Shown piece after piece: positions 18,762-26,212 of a stretch of 64,000 nt of DNA. Numbering within the stretch: position 1 is the first letter of the stretch; every line of letters starts with the position of its first letter. The stretch is from Streptomyces sp. A2-16 (GTDB lineage: Bacteria > Actinomycetota > Actinomycetes > Streptomycetales > Streptomycetaceae). Made by a program: the position numbers and the translations under genes. The stretch spans positions 7,626,001-7,690,000 of the forward strand of contig NZ_CP063808.1 in NCBI RefSeq assembly GCF_018128905.1, given 5' to 3'. The notes under the pieces were generated by a model. It did no database searches, was not told where the DNA came from, and was given only the letters and a program-made list of their open reading frames with translations.

Positions 18762-19433
18762 ATGTCGCGCAGGAGAACACTCGGTACGAAGAAGAAAGTC
18801 GCGCTGCTGGTGAGCGCGGCGGCGGTGGCGGGTGGTGGGGCCTTCGCGATGGCCTCCACCTCGAACGCCGCGAGTCCGCAGACGGCGGCCCAGTCCACGG
18901 TCTGCCAGGGGCTCGCCACCGCGCTCGGCAACAACCAGCGGTTCATCGAGGGGCAGCGAGCCACTCCCGACGCACAGTCGGCGGCCCGGATCGCCAACCG
19001 GGAAGCGGTGATCGCGCAGATCAAGGTGCAGCAGGAGGCGTCCGGTTGCGTGGTCGGGGAGTCGGCTCAGGGCTCCCAGGCCGCCGCGGGACAGCAGCCC
19101 TCCCAGGCCGCGTCGGCATCCGCGCCCGCCGCACCCCAGGCTCCGCCCGCCTCCCAGGCTCCCCCGGCGGGCAACGCCGCCTCCGGGCAGCAGGTGTGCA
19201 ACGGCTCGACCGTCACGCTCTCCGGTGAGGCCGGTGCGCCCGCCGCGTCCAGCAACCAGTTCCCGGCCGGCACGAAGTTGAAGGTCACCAACCTGGACAA
19301 CAACAAGTCCACGACGGTGGAGGTCACTTCGGTCTCCGGCAGCTGTGTCCTGCTCAACAACGCGGCCTTCGAACAGGTACGGGAGCCCGGCAAGTTCCTC
19401 ATCCGCCGGGCCGCGATCGAGAAGGTGGGGTGA
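18762..19433 (+). CDS. Secreted protein with possible RlpA-like double-psi barrel domain
   Basis: A 223-residue exported protein: basic start MSRRRTLGTKKK, hydrophobic stretch VALLVSAAAVAGGGAFAMAS and an Ala-rich cleavage region near NAASPQ. Residues ~45-100 are helical and bounded by two cysteines; an alanine/proline/glutamine linker follows (~105-145). The C-terminal ~75 residues (QFPAGTKLKVTNLDNNKSTT then VEVTSVSGSCVLLNNAAFEQ) resemble a double-psi beta-barrel of the RlpA type. A peptidoglycan- or surface-associated role is inferred only. GGAGG sits seven bases before ATG. Confidence 0.7.
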   Translation: MSRRRTLGTKKKVALLVSAAAVAGGGAFAMASTSNAASPQTAAQSTVCQGLATALGNNQRFIEGQRATPDAQSAARIANREAVIAQIKVQQEASGCVVGESAQGSQAAAGQQPSQAASASAPAAPQAPPASQAPPAGNAASGQQVCNGSTVTLSGEAGAPAASSNQFPAGTKLKVTNLDNNKSTTVEVTSVSGSCVLLNNAAFEQVREPGKFLIRRAAIEKVG

Positions 19434-19435
19434 GG

Positions 19436-20290
19436 CTATTCGCCCAGGAACTCGGTGAGGCGGCGGGCCAGTTCGGGTGGTGCGGACTGCGGCAACGCAT
19501 GGTGGGAGACGCCGGGGACCACGTCGGCTTCCACCCGTGGCAGCAGTTCGGCCGCCCGGGCTGTCACGTCATACGTGTCACAGGTCCTGCTGTTCGCGGC
19601 CACGAGCAGCAGGACCGGCGCGTTCAGGGCGCGCAGCGCCTCGGGGGCGGGGCGGGGCCCGGTGACCGGCCTGGTGGCGGGGAAGCCCGCGGCGGCCTCC
19701 TGGAGGCGAAGCCAGTCGGGATCCAGTGCGACCTTCCCGGTCTCCCATTCCAGGAAGGCGCGGACCCGGGCCGGCGTGGGGCGCAGCAGCATCGGCAGGG
19801 CGTGCAGCAGATACGCCGCCTTGAACCCGGCGAAGCACTGGGTCGGGTCCAGGAGGAACAGGCGGCGCATCCGGTCGGGGGCACGCAGGGCGTGGTGCAG
19901 GGCGATCCAGGCGCCGTAGGAGTGCCCGCCGACGTCGGCCCGCTCGATGCCCAGTCCGTCGAGGAGGGCGTCCAGCCAGGCGACCAGGTCGGCGACCGTG
20001 CGGGGGTGACGGTCGGCGGCCGGTTCACTGCGGCCCGGGGCGCCGATCAGGTCGACGGCGAGGACCCGGCGGGTGCGGGCGAGGTGGGCGGCCTGGGCGT
20101 ACCAGGACGTGGAGGTCGCTCCCCCGCCGCCCGGCAGCAGGACGAGCGGGGGCGCGTCGGCCGGGCCGCACACGTTGACATGGGTCGTGCCGAACGGGGT
20201 GGGCACCCGCAGTGCCTCCCGGTCGGCGGGCCACTTGGCCAGCACCTTGTCGTAGGCGGCCTCGAACGCGTCGCCGTCGTACCTGCCCAT
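19436..20290 (-). CDS. Alpha/beta hydrolase
   Basis: A 284-residue alpha/beta fold hydrolase. Motifs are VLLPGGGGATSTSW (oxyanion loop), AVDLIGAPGRSEP, the nucleophile elbow GGHSYGAWIALH, a strand VLLLVAANSRTCDTYD in the acid region and VPGVSHHALPQ for the catalytic histidine. ATG 20288-20290 is used because it sits right beside the shared operator; the open frame continues upstream into the divergent marR gene but is not needed. It ends 2 bases from the convergent secreted-protein gene. It is divergent from, and probably repressed by, the MarR protein at 20351. Confidence 0.88.
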   Translation of the reverse strand: MGRYDGDAFEAAYDKVLAKWPADREALRVPTPFGTTHVNVCGPADAPPLVLLPGGGGATSTSWYAQAAHLARTRRVLAVDLIGAPGRSEPAADRHPRTVADLVAWLDALLDGLGIERADVGGHSYGAWIALHHALRAPDRMRRLFLLDPTQCFAGFKAAYLLHALPMLLRPTPARVRAFLEWETGKVALDPDWLRLQEAAAGFPATRPVTGPRPAPEALRALNAPVLLLVAANSRTCDTYDVTARAAELLPRVEADVVPGVSHHALPQSAPPELARRLTEFLGE

Positions 20291-20298
20291 CGACCCCT

Positions 20299-20347
20299 CC
20301 CCTATTATCTCGCTCAGCAAGACACTTGTTGAGCGAGATGATAGGGG
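20299..20347. promoter_or_regulatory. 49-bp palindromic operator between hydrolase and marR
   Basis: Arms 20299-20321 and 20325-20347 match at 21 of 23 positions around a 3-base centre. The core TCTCGCTCA...TTGAGCGAGA is perfect apart from one base. It fills the 60-base divergent gap and covers both promoters, the usual layout for MarR autoregulation with control of the divergent target. Confidence 0.85.
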
Positions 20348-20350
20348 AGA

Positions 20351-20806
20351 ATGCGCATGCCGTCCCAGGGACCCGAGATGGAGATCGTCCATCTCCTGCG
20401 CGCGGTGACCGTCGAACTCGGCCTGCACAGCGCCCGGTTCGCCCAGCGCAACGCCATGCATCCGACGGACGTGCGCGCACTGATCGCCCTGATGGACGCC
20501 TCCCGCGCGGGAGAGGAGCTGACGGCGGGACGGCTCGGCGCGGAGCTCGGGCTCAACTCGGCGGGGACGACCGCGCTGCTCGACCGGCTGGAGCGGGCCG
20601 GTCATGTGCGGCGGGCACGGGGGCGCGAGGACCGGCGCAAGGTGGTCGTCGAAGTGGACGAGCGGGCGGTGGAGCTGGGGCAGGCCTTCTTCGGACCGCT
20701 GATCGGGCGGACGGTGGAGCTGCTCCAGGGGTACGACGAGGGGGAACGGGCGGCGATCCGGGGGTTCTTGGCCGGGGTGCGGGACGCGGTGGCCGAGGAG
20801 GACTGA
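20351..20806 (+). CDS. MarR family transcriptional regulator
   Basis: A 151-residue winged-helix regulator with a helical dimerisation N-terminus (EIVHLLRAVTVELGLHSARF), the DNA-recognition helix LGLNSAGTTALLDRLERAGH and the wing RARGREDRRKVVVE, all as in MarR proteins. It is divergent from an alpha/beta hydrolase across a 49-bp palindrome that overlaps both start regions. It most likely represses both genes and is released by a ligand related to the hydrolase substrate; the ligand is unknown. Alternative in-frame ATGs at 20357 and 20378 are possible starts. Confidence 0.9.
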   Translation: MRMPSQGPEMEIVHLLRAVTVELGLHSARFAQRNAMHPTDVRALIALMDASRAGEELTAGRLGAELGLNSAGTTALLDRLERAGHVRRARGREDRRKVVVEVDERAVELGQAFFGPLIGRTVELLQGYDEGERAAIRGFLAGVRDAVAEED

Positions 20807-20836
20807 CCTCACCGGCCGTACGCGACCGGCGACGGC

Positions 20837-21835
20837 CTACCTGCCGGCCAGCACCTTCGCCTCCGTCTCCGGGTCCAGGCCCACCACCGGCCGGTCCGGG
20901 CGCTGCGGGGCGACGCCGCCGATCCCGCACAGCCAGCTCCAGGTGTCGGCGACCGTCTCGGCGACCGGACGGCAGCGCAGGCCGGCCGCGGCGGCCCGGG
21001 AGGTGTCCGCGCCATGGAGGGTGGTGTGCAGGTCGGAGCCCGGCGGGACCCACACCGGGAGGTCGGTCCAGGGGGCGATGCCCGCCGCGAGGACCGCGTC
21101 CGGGTCCGTCCAGCGCAGGGAGGCGTCCGAGCCCGTCGCCGTCGCACAGGCTTCGAGGAACTCCCCCGTCGTCGTGTGGCCCGGCGGGCTGACCAGGTTG
21201 TACGGGCCGGACCGGCCGTCCGCGGCGGCGCCCAGTACCCACTCCGCCAGATCGCGGACGTCGACGTACTGGAGGGGCAGGTCCCGTGGCCCGGGCGCGA
21301 GGACCTGACCGCCGCGGGCGACTCGGCCCAGCCACCACGGGAGCCGGCCGATGTTCTCGTACGGGCCGAGGATCAGGCCGGCCCGTACGAGCAGCGAGCG
21401 GTCCGAGCCGAAGGCGTCCAGCACGGCCAGTTCGCCGCCGCGTTTGTCATGGGCGTAGTCGGTCGTGTCCGCGTCGGCCGAGGCGCCCTCGACCACGGGG
21501 GCCTCCTCGGTGTACCCGGCCGGCTGGGGCCAGGTGTACACCGAGCAGCTCGACACGTACGCGTACCGGTCGGCGCGGCCCCGCAGCAGCCGCGCCGCGT
21601 CCCGGACCGCGCGGGGCGCCCCCGACCAGGTGTCGACGACGAGGTCCCACTCGCCGCCCTCGGCGAGGGCGGCGAGCCCGTCGGGCGCGGTGCGGTCACC
21701 GTGCAGCGACCGCACCCCGGCCACGGGCGCGTGCCGCCCCCGGTGGAAGACGGTCACCTCCCAGCCGCGCCTGAGGGCCGCCTCGGCGACGGCCCTGCCG
21801 ACGAACTCCGTACCACCCAGCAGAAGAAGTCTCAT
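20837..21835 (-). CDS. NAD-dependent epimerase/dehydratase (extended SDR)
   Basis: A 332-residue Rossmann-fold protein. The N-terminal LLLGGTEFVGRAV is the NAD-binding glycine motif; YVSSCSVY supplies the serine and YAHDKRGGE the YxxxK catalytic pair; RAGLILGPYENIGRLP and LPLQYVDVRDLAEW match the extended SDR substrate region. Nucleotide-sugar epimerases and isoflavone-reductase-like proteins are both compatible. Substrate unknown. It lies downstream of the winged-helix gene on the same strand, 75 bases away. Confidence 0.85.
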   Translation of the reverse strand: MRLLLLGGTEFVGRAVAEAALRRGWEVTVFHRGRHAPVAGVRSLHGDRTAPDGLAALAEGGEWDLVVDTWSGAPRAVRDAARLLRGRADRYAYVSSCSVYTWPQPAGYTEEAPVVEGASADADTTDYAHDKRGGELAVLDAFGSDRSLLVRAGLILGPYENIGRLPWWLGRVARGGQVLAPGPRDLPLQYVDVRDLAEWVLGAAADGRSGPYNLVSPPGHTTTGEFLEACATATGSDASLRWTDPDAVLAAGIAPWTDLPVWVPPGSDLHTTLHGADTSRAAAAGLRCRPVAETVADTWSWLCGIGGVAPQRPDRPVVGLDPETEAKVLAGR

Positions 21836-21910
21836 GCCGGTGACTGTGCCCGCCGGGACGGCACGAGGGAACCCGGATCTGCCCTGGGCAGACGGGGCGG
21901 AGGGGGCGGG

Positions 21911-22465
21911 TCAGTCGCCGGTCGGCGGGGTGTACTTGTAGCCGACCCGCCTTACGGTCTGGATCGCGCCCCGGAAGTCCGCGCCCAGCTTGCGGCGCAG
22001 CCGGGCGATGTGGACGTCGACGGTACGGCCGTCGCCGACATGGCCGTAGCCCCAGACCGTGGTGACCAGCTGGTCACGGGTGTGCACCCGGTTGGGGTTC
22101 TGGACGAGGTGGGCGAGGAGCTCGAACTCCAGGTAGGTGAGGTCGAGTTCGCGGCCGTTCACCTCGGCGGTGCGCTGCCCGGTGTCGATCCGCACGAGGT
22201 GCGCGTCGTCGTCCGTGACCGTCGGTTCCGGCCGGAAGGGCTGGTGCTGGTCGGCCGGGACGAGCACCAGGTAGCCGATCATCGGGGGCTGGCCCGGCAG
22301 GGTGGGCAGGGTGTGCTGGGGAGCGGGCAGCCAGGTGGCGCCCGGGGGGAGGAACTCCGCCACGTGCGGGACCTCGTCCGGGCCGACGGCTCGGAGCCGG
22401 TGCCGTGCGCCGTTCTCGGACGGGGCGGGGAGGGTGACGGTGGAGAGGGAACGAGTGGTCGCCAT
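21911..22465 (-). CDS. OmpR-type winged-helix transcriptional regulator without receiver domain
   Basis: A 184-residue protein. The C-terminal ~95 residues are an OmpR/PhoB winged helix (ELDLTYLEFELLAHLVQNPN, RDQLVTTVWGYGHVGDGRTV, IQTVRRVGYKYTPP). The N-terminal half lacks the aspartate set of a response-regulator receiver and is proline-rich, so control by classical phosphorylation is unlikely. It shares strand and neighbourhood with glnII. A nitrogen role like that of the OmpR-type regulators GlnR/GlnRII is conceivable, but gene identity with GlnRII is not shown here. ATG 22463-22465 is chosen; the frame is open a further 38 codons upstream. Confidence 0.8.
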   Translation of the reverse strand: MATTRSLSTVTLPAPSENGARHRLRAVGPDEVPHVAEFLPPGATWLPAPQHTLPTLPGQPPMIGYLVLVPADQHQPFRPEPTVTDDDAHLVRIDTGQRTAEVNGRELDLTYLEFELLAHLVQNPNRVHTRDQLVTTVWGYGHVGDGRTVDVHIARLRRKLGADFRGAIQTVRRVGYKYTPPTGD

Positions 22466-22545
22466 GAGGTCAGCTCTTTCGCGCGAGAAGGTCGTCTGGA
22501 GACGTACGTCGACTGCGCGCTGGCCGAAGGCCGGGGTGTACGGCT

Positions 22546-22698
22546 TTAGAGGGCCGGCGCGTTCATCGCGCGGCAACACACCCGGTCGAAGTCGTGGTGC
22601 TGACGGGAGGGCCAGAAGGGCTCGAGGTCATGGCGACCTGTCGCGATGCACTTCCGGTAGCTGGCCATGAGCTCATTGAAGCAGACGTCGGCCGACAA
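22546..22698 (-). CDS. Putative 50-residue protein with TTG start, between glnII and the winged-helix regulator
   Basis: A short frame reading LSADVCFNELMASYRKCIAT at the N-terminus and ending CCRAMNAPAL. About 43 of 50 codons end in G or C, the amino-acid mix is not the Arg/Pro/Ala bias of antisense frames, and GGAG lies seven bases before the TTG (CTG immediately upstream is an alternative). It contains four cysteines and several His/Trp, which could bind metal. It lies on the same strand as glnII, downstream of the glnII stem-loop. No family recognised. Confidence 0.55.
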   Translation of the reverse strand: MSADVCFNELMASYRKCIATGRHDLEPFWPSRQHHDFDRVCCRAMNAPAL

Positions 22699-22780
22699 CA
22701 GGAGACTCCTCTCACTGCTCGGACACTTCGTTGGCGTGAAAATGACGTGACGCACCCGCACGGCCGCCGACAGCACGCCG

Positions 22781-22812
22781 AGGGGCGCCCACCGTGGCCG
22801 GTGGACGCCCCT
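22781..22812 (-). terminator. glnII terminator stem-loop
   Basis: AGGGGCGCCCACC (22781-22793) pairs with 22800-22812 at 12 of 13 positions across a 6-base loop, 16 bases beyond the glnII stop. Confidence 0.75.
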
Positions 22813-22828
22813 GGGAAAGCGGTGGGGA

Positions 22829-23857
22829 TCAGACCTGGCCGGCCTTCTCCAGGGCGGAGCAGCACGTGTCGACGAGCAGACGCGTGACGACGTACGGGTC
22901 GACGTTGGCGTTGGGGCGGCGGTCCTCGATGTAGCCCTTGCCGTCCTTCTCGACCTGCCACGGGATACGGACCGAGGCACCGCGGTTGGAGACGCCGTAG
23001 GAGTACTCGTTCCACGGGGCGGTCTCGTGCAGGCCGGTCAGGCGGTCGTCGATGCCGGCGCCGTAGTTCTTGACGTGGTCGAGCGGCTTGGAGCCCTCGC
23101 CCAGCGACTCGGCGGCGGTGATGATCGCGTCGTAGCCCTCGCGCATCGCCTTGGTGGAGAAGTTGGTGTGCGCGCCCGCGCCGTTCCAGTCGCCCTTGAC
23201 CGGCTTCGGGTCCAGGGTGGCGGAGATGCCGAAGTCCTCGGCGGTGCGGTAGAGCAGCCAGCGGGCCACCCACAGGTGGTCGGAGACCTCCAGCGGGGAG
23301 ACCGGGCCGACCTGGAACTCCCACTGGCCGGGCATGACCTCGGCGTTGATGCCGGAGATCGCCAGGCCGGCCGCGAGGCAGTTCTCCAGGTGCGCCTCGA
23401 CGACGTCACGGCCGAAGATCTCGTCCGCGCCGACACCGCAGTAGTAGCCGCCCTGCGGGGCCGGGAAGCCGCCCTTGGGGAAGCCGAGCGGGTAGCCGTC
23501 CTTGAAGAACGTGTACTCCTGCTCGATGCCGAAGATGGGCTCCTGCGCGGCGAACTTCTCCGCGACCTCGGTCAGCGCGGCACGGGTGTTGGACTCGTGC
23601 GGCGTCATGTCGATGTTGAGGACCTCGCACAGGACGAGGACGTCGTCGCCGCCGCGGATCGGGTCGGGGCAGGAGAAGACCGGCTTGAGGACACGGTCCG
23701 AGGAGTGCCCCTCGGCCTGGTTCGTGGAGGACCCGTCGAAGCCCCAGATCGGCAGCTCCGCGCCCTTGGCGTCGTCCGCCAGGATCTTCGTCTTGGAACG
23801 GAGCTTGGCCGTCGGCTGGGTGCCGTCGATCCAGATGTACTCAGCCTTGAAGGTCAC
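22829..23857 (-). CDS. glnII: Type II (eukaryotic-type) glutamine synthetase GlnII
   Basis: A 342-residue glutamine synthetase of the GSII class found in eukaryotes, rhizobia and Streptomyces. Signatures: LPIWGFDGSSTNQAEGHSSD, GIEQEYTFFK, VMPGQWEFQVGP, GAGAHTNFSTKAMR and SNRGASVRIP. It has no adenylylation tyrosine loop, so unlike GlnA it should not be controlled by GlnE. The GTG start (23855-23857) is preceded by GGAAG. A GlnR box about 100 bases upstream indicates activation during nitrogen limitation. It gives the cell a second route to glutamine beside glnA. Confidence 0.97.
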   Translation of the reverse strand: MTFKAEYIWIDGTQPTAKLRSKTKILADDAKGAELPIWGFDGSSTNQAEGHSSDRVLKPVFSCPDPIRGGDDVLVLCEVLNIDMTPHESNTRAALTEVAEKFAAQEPIFGIEQEYTFFKDGYPLGFPKGGFPAPQGGYYCGVGADEIFGRDVVEAHLENCLAAGLAISGINAEVMPGQWEFQVGPVSPLEVSDHLWVARWLLYRTAEDFGISATLDPKPVKGDWNGAGAHTNFSTKAMREGYDAIITAAESLGEGSKPLDHVKNYGAGIDDRLTGLHETAPWNEYSYGVSNRGASVRIPWQVEKDGKGYIEDRRPNANVDPYVVTRLLVDTCCSALEKAGQV

Positions 23858-23956
23858 GGGCCACTTCCTTCGGGGATGTGTCTACGCACTGCGGGTGCTG
23901 CGGCGCTGCGGCACTGAAACGCCGCCACTTGACGCCCGCGAGCCTGTCAACAGGCG

Positions 23957-23994
23957 ATTTCCCGATCATTGCTCGAATGTGAACCCCGTGTTAC
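23957..23994 (-). promoter_or_regulatory. GlnR box upstream of glnII
   Basis: On the minus strand the half-sites read GTAAC (23990-23994), TTCAC (23979-23983), GCAAT (23968-23972) and GAAAT (23957-23961), each separated by exactly six bases. The spacing equals that at glnA, but the sites are less perfect, which suggests weaker GlnR binding. Confidence 0.8.
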
Positions 23995-24113
23995 CTGGTG
24001 GTGCTGTGGCGCGATTCACGGTGTGAGCACGGCACAGGGTGTATCCGGCACCACCCCCGACCGGGCGGCCAGACCCAGTGCCCCGCGCCGTCCCGCTGGA
24101 CGAGACTGACTGT

Positions 24114-25385
24114 ATGACCATGCAGACGGGGAACGGCAGCTGGAGTACGAGGGTGCGGGCCATGGGGCTCGCGGCCGCACGGGGGCTCGCGCTGGCGCTG
24201 GTGACGCTGCCGGGGGCGGTGCTCGGTTTCACGCTCGCCCTGGTGTCGATCGCCCTCGTGCCGATCGGCGTCGGTCTGATCACGACCCCCTGGGTGCTCA
24301 CGGGGGTGCGGGCGCTCGCGGACTGGCGGCGGGTCCTGGCGGCCGAGTGGGGCGGGGTGCGGATCCCGTCGGCCTACCGGCCGGAGCCGAAGGACCCCAA
24401 CCCCTGGACGCGCACCTTCGGGATGCTGCGGGACCCGGCGACCTGGCGGGATCTGCGGTGGCTGCCGGTGGACATGACGGCGGGCTTCGTGACCGCGCTG
24501 CTGCCCGCGGTGCTCGTGTTCTACCCGCTGGAGGGGATCGCGGTCGCGGCCGGGCTGTGGCGGCCGCTCGCCGCGTCGGGCGGCTACTGGTACGGCTTCG
24601 TGCGCGTCGCCGACCAGACCTCCGCGCTCGCCGCCGGCGCCCTCGGCGTCGCCCTGCTGGCCCTCGCCCCGCTCGCACCGCGTCTGCTGACCGTGCACTT
24701 CCGGCTCACCCGGACCGTGCTCGGCGCCGGACAGGGCGAGCTGGCCGAACGCGTCCGGGTCCTCACCGAGACCCGGCGGGACGCCGTGGACACCTCCGCG
24801 GCCGAACTGCGGCGCATCGAGCGGGATCTGCACGACGGGGCGCAGGCCCGTCTGGTCGCCATGGGCATGGATCTCGGCACCATCGAGATGCTCCTCGACA
24901 AGGACCCCGAACAGGCGAGGCGGCTGCTCGCGCAGGCCCGCCAGTCCTCCGCGGACGCGCTCACCGAACTGCGCGACCTGGTGCGCGGCATCCATCCGCC
25001 GGTGCTGGCCGAGCGCGGACTGGGCGACGCGGTAAGGGCGCTGGCGCTCAGGATGCCGGTCCCGACGGAGGTGAGCGTGGAACTGCCGGGCCGCCCGGAG
25101 GCCCCCGTGGAGTCAGCCGCCTACTTCGCCGTCAGCGAGGCGCTCACCAACGCGGTCAAGCACTCGGGCGCCGACCGGATCTGGATCGACCTGCATCACG
25201 TGAAGGAGGGGGCGGGGATGCTGCGGATCACCGTCACCGACAACGGCCGGGGCGGCGCGGTGATCGGGGCCGGTTCGGGCCTGGCCGGAGTCGAGCGGCG
25301 CCTCGGTACATTCGACGGCGTCCTGGCCGTCAGCTCACCCGCGGGCGGTCCCACCATGGTGACCATGGAGATCCCTTGCGCGTAG
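24114..25385 (+). CDS. Two-component sensor histidine kinase (HisKA_3 type)
   Basis: A 423-residue membrane kinase. Hydrophobic segments in the first ~200 residues (LALALVTLPGAVLGFTLALV; LLPAVLVFYPLEGIAVAAGL; LGVALLALAPLAPRLL) form a putative sensor membrane domain. The dimerisation helix ELRRIERDLHDGAQARL places the phosphoacceptor at His240, and the ATPase domain has EALTNAVKHSG (N box), VTDNGRGGA and GSGLAGVERRL (G boxes). ATG 24114 or 24120 are both possible. The response regulator overlaps its stop codon, so they form a cognate pair. The signal is unknown. Confidence 0.92.
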   Translation: MTMQTGNGSWSTRVRAMGLAAARGLALALVTLPGAVLGFTLALVSIALVPIGVGLITTPWVLTGVRALADWRRVLAAEWGGVRIPSAYRPEPKDPNPWTRTFGMLRDPATWRDLRWLPVDMTAGFVTALLPAVLVFYPLEGIAVAAGLWRPLAASGGYWYGFVRVADQTSALAAGALGVALLALAPLAPRLLTVHFRLTRTVLGAGQGELAERVRVLTETRRDAVDTSAAELRRIERDLHDGAQARLVAMGMDLGTIEMLLDKDPEQARRLLAQARQSSADALTELRDLVRGIHPPVLAERGLGDAVRALALRMPVPTEVSVELPGRPEAPVESAAYFAVSEALTNAVKHSGADRIWIDLHHVKEGAGMLRITVTDNGRGGAVIGAGSGLAGVERRLGTFDGVLAVSSPAGGPTMVTMEIPCA

Positions 25386-26029
25386 TCCTCGCCGAAGACC
25401 TCTTCCTGCTGCGCGACGGTCTCGTACGGCTGTTGGAGGCCCACGGCTTCGAGATCGCCGCGGCCGTCGAGAGCGGGCCCGAACTGGCCCGCGCGCTGGC
25501 CGAGCTGGAACCGGACGTCGCCGTGGTCGACGTACGGCTGCCGCCGACGCACACCGACGAGGGGCTGCAGTGCGCGCTGAACGCCCGGCGGGACAGACCG
25601 GGGCTGCCGGTGCTGGTGCTCTCCCAGCACGTGGAGCAGCTGTACGCGCGCGAGCTGCTCGCCGACGGCAGCGGCGGGGTGGGCTATCTGCTCAAGGACC
25701 GGGTGTTCGACGCGGAGCAGTTCGTGGACGCCGTACGACGGGTCGCGGCGGGCGGTACGGCGATGGACCCGCAGGTGATCCAGCAGCTGCTGGCCCGGCG
25801 GGCCGCCGATGACCAGCCGCTCGCGCGGATCACGCCCCGGGAGCGGGAAGTGCTCGAACTGATGGCGCAGGGGCGGTCGAACGCGGCGATCGCCGCCAAG
25901 CTCGTCGTCACGGAACGGGCGATCGCCAAACACACCGCCAACATCTTCGCCAAACTGGGCCTTGAGGTGTCGGACGACGACAATCGCCGCGTTCTGGCGG
26001 TGCTCGCGTTCCTGGACCGGGGCCGGTGA
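25376..26029 (+). CDS. LuxR/NarL-family response regulator
   Basis: A 217-residue regulator. The receiver domain opens RVVLAEDLFLLRDGLVRLLE, with the phosphoacceptor Asp52 in DVAVVDVRLPP, a threonine/serine switch in VLVLSQHV and lysine in GYLLKDRV. The C-terminal LuxR helix-turn-helix is PREREVLELMAQGRSNAAIA plus TERAIAKHTANIF. The TTG at 25376-25378 has GGAG five bases upstream and overlaps the kinase stop by ten bases, so translation is coupled. Confidence 0.93.
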   Translation: MRVVLAEDLFLLRDGLVRLLEAHGFEIAAAVESGPELARALAELEPDVAVVDVRLPPTHTDEGLQCALNARRDRPGLPVLVLSQHVEQLYARELLADGSGGVGYLLKDRVFDAEQFVDAVRRVAAGGTAMDPQVIQQLLARRAADDQPLARITPREREVLELMAQGRSNAAIAAKLVVTERAIAKHTANIFAKLGLEVSDDDNRRVLAVLAFLDRGR

Positions 26030-26212
26030 GCAGAGCATCATTTTCTGTAACTCCTGCTGCTCAGGGGGCTGTTGGTACCCCAAGGCCCGGCAAACCTCTG
26101 ATTTGTTTGTGGGGTGGCTGAACACCCATGGGACGCCATGCGTATGGGATGGCGCCGCTTCACTCCTGTCGGGCGCCTCGATAGCCCCGAAAAAGGAAGT
26201 CAGAGGAGTTCC

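Noticed and set aside
21911-22465. Naming this gene glnRII
   Set aside because: The winged helix and neighbourhood fit, but no receiver is present and gene order as I recall it in S. coelicolor may place glnRII on the other side of glnII; identity not provable from sequence alone.
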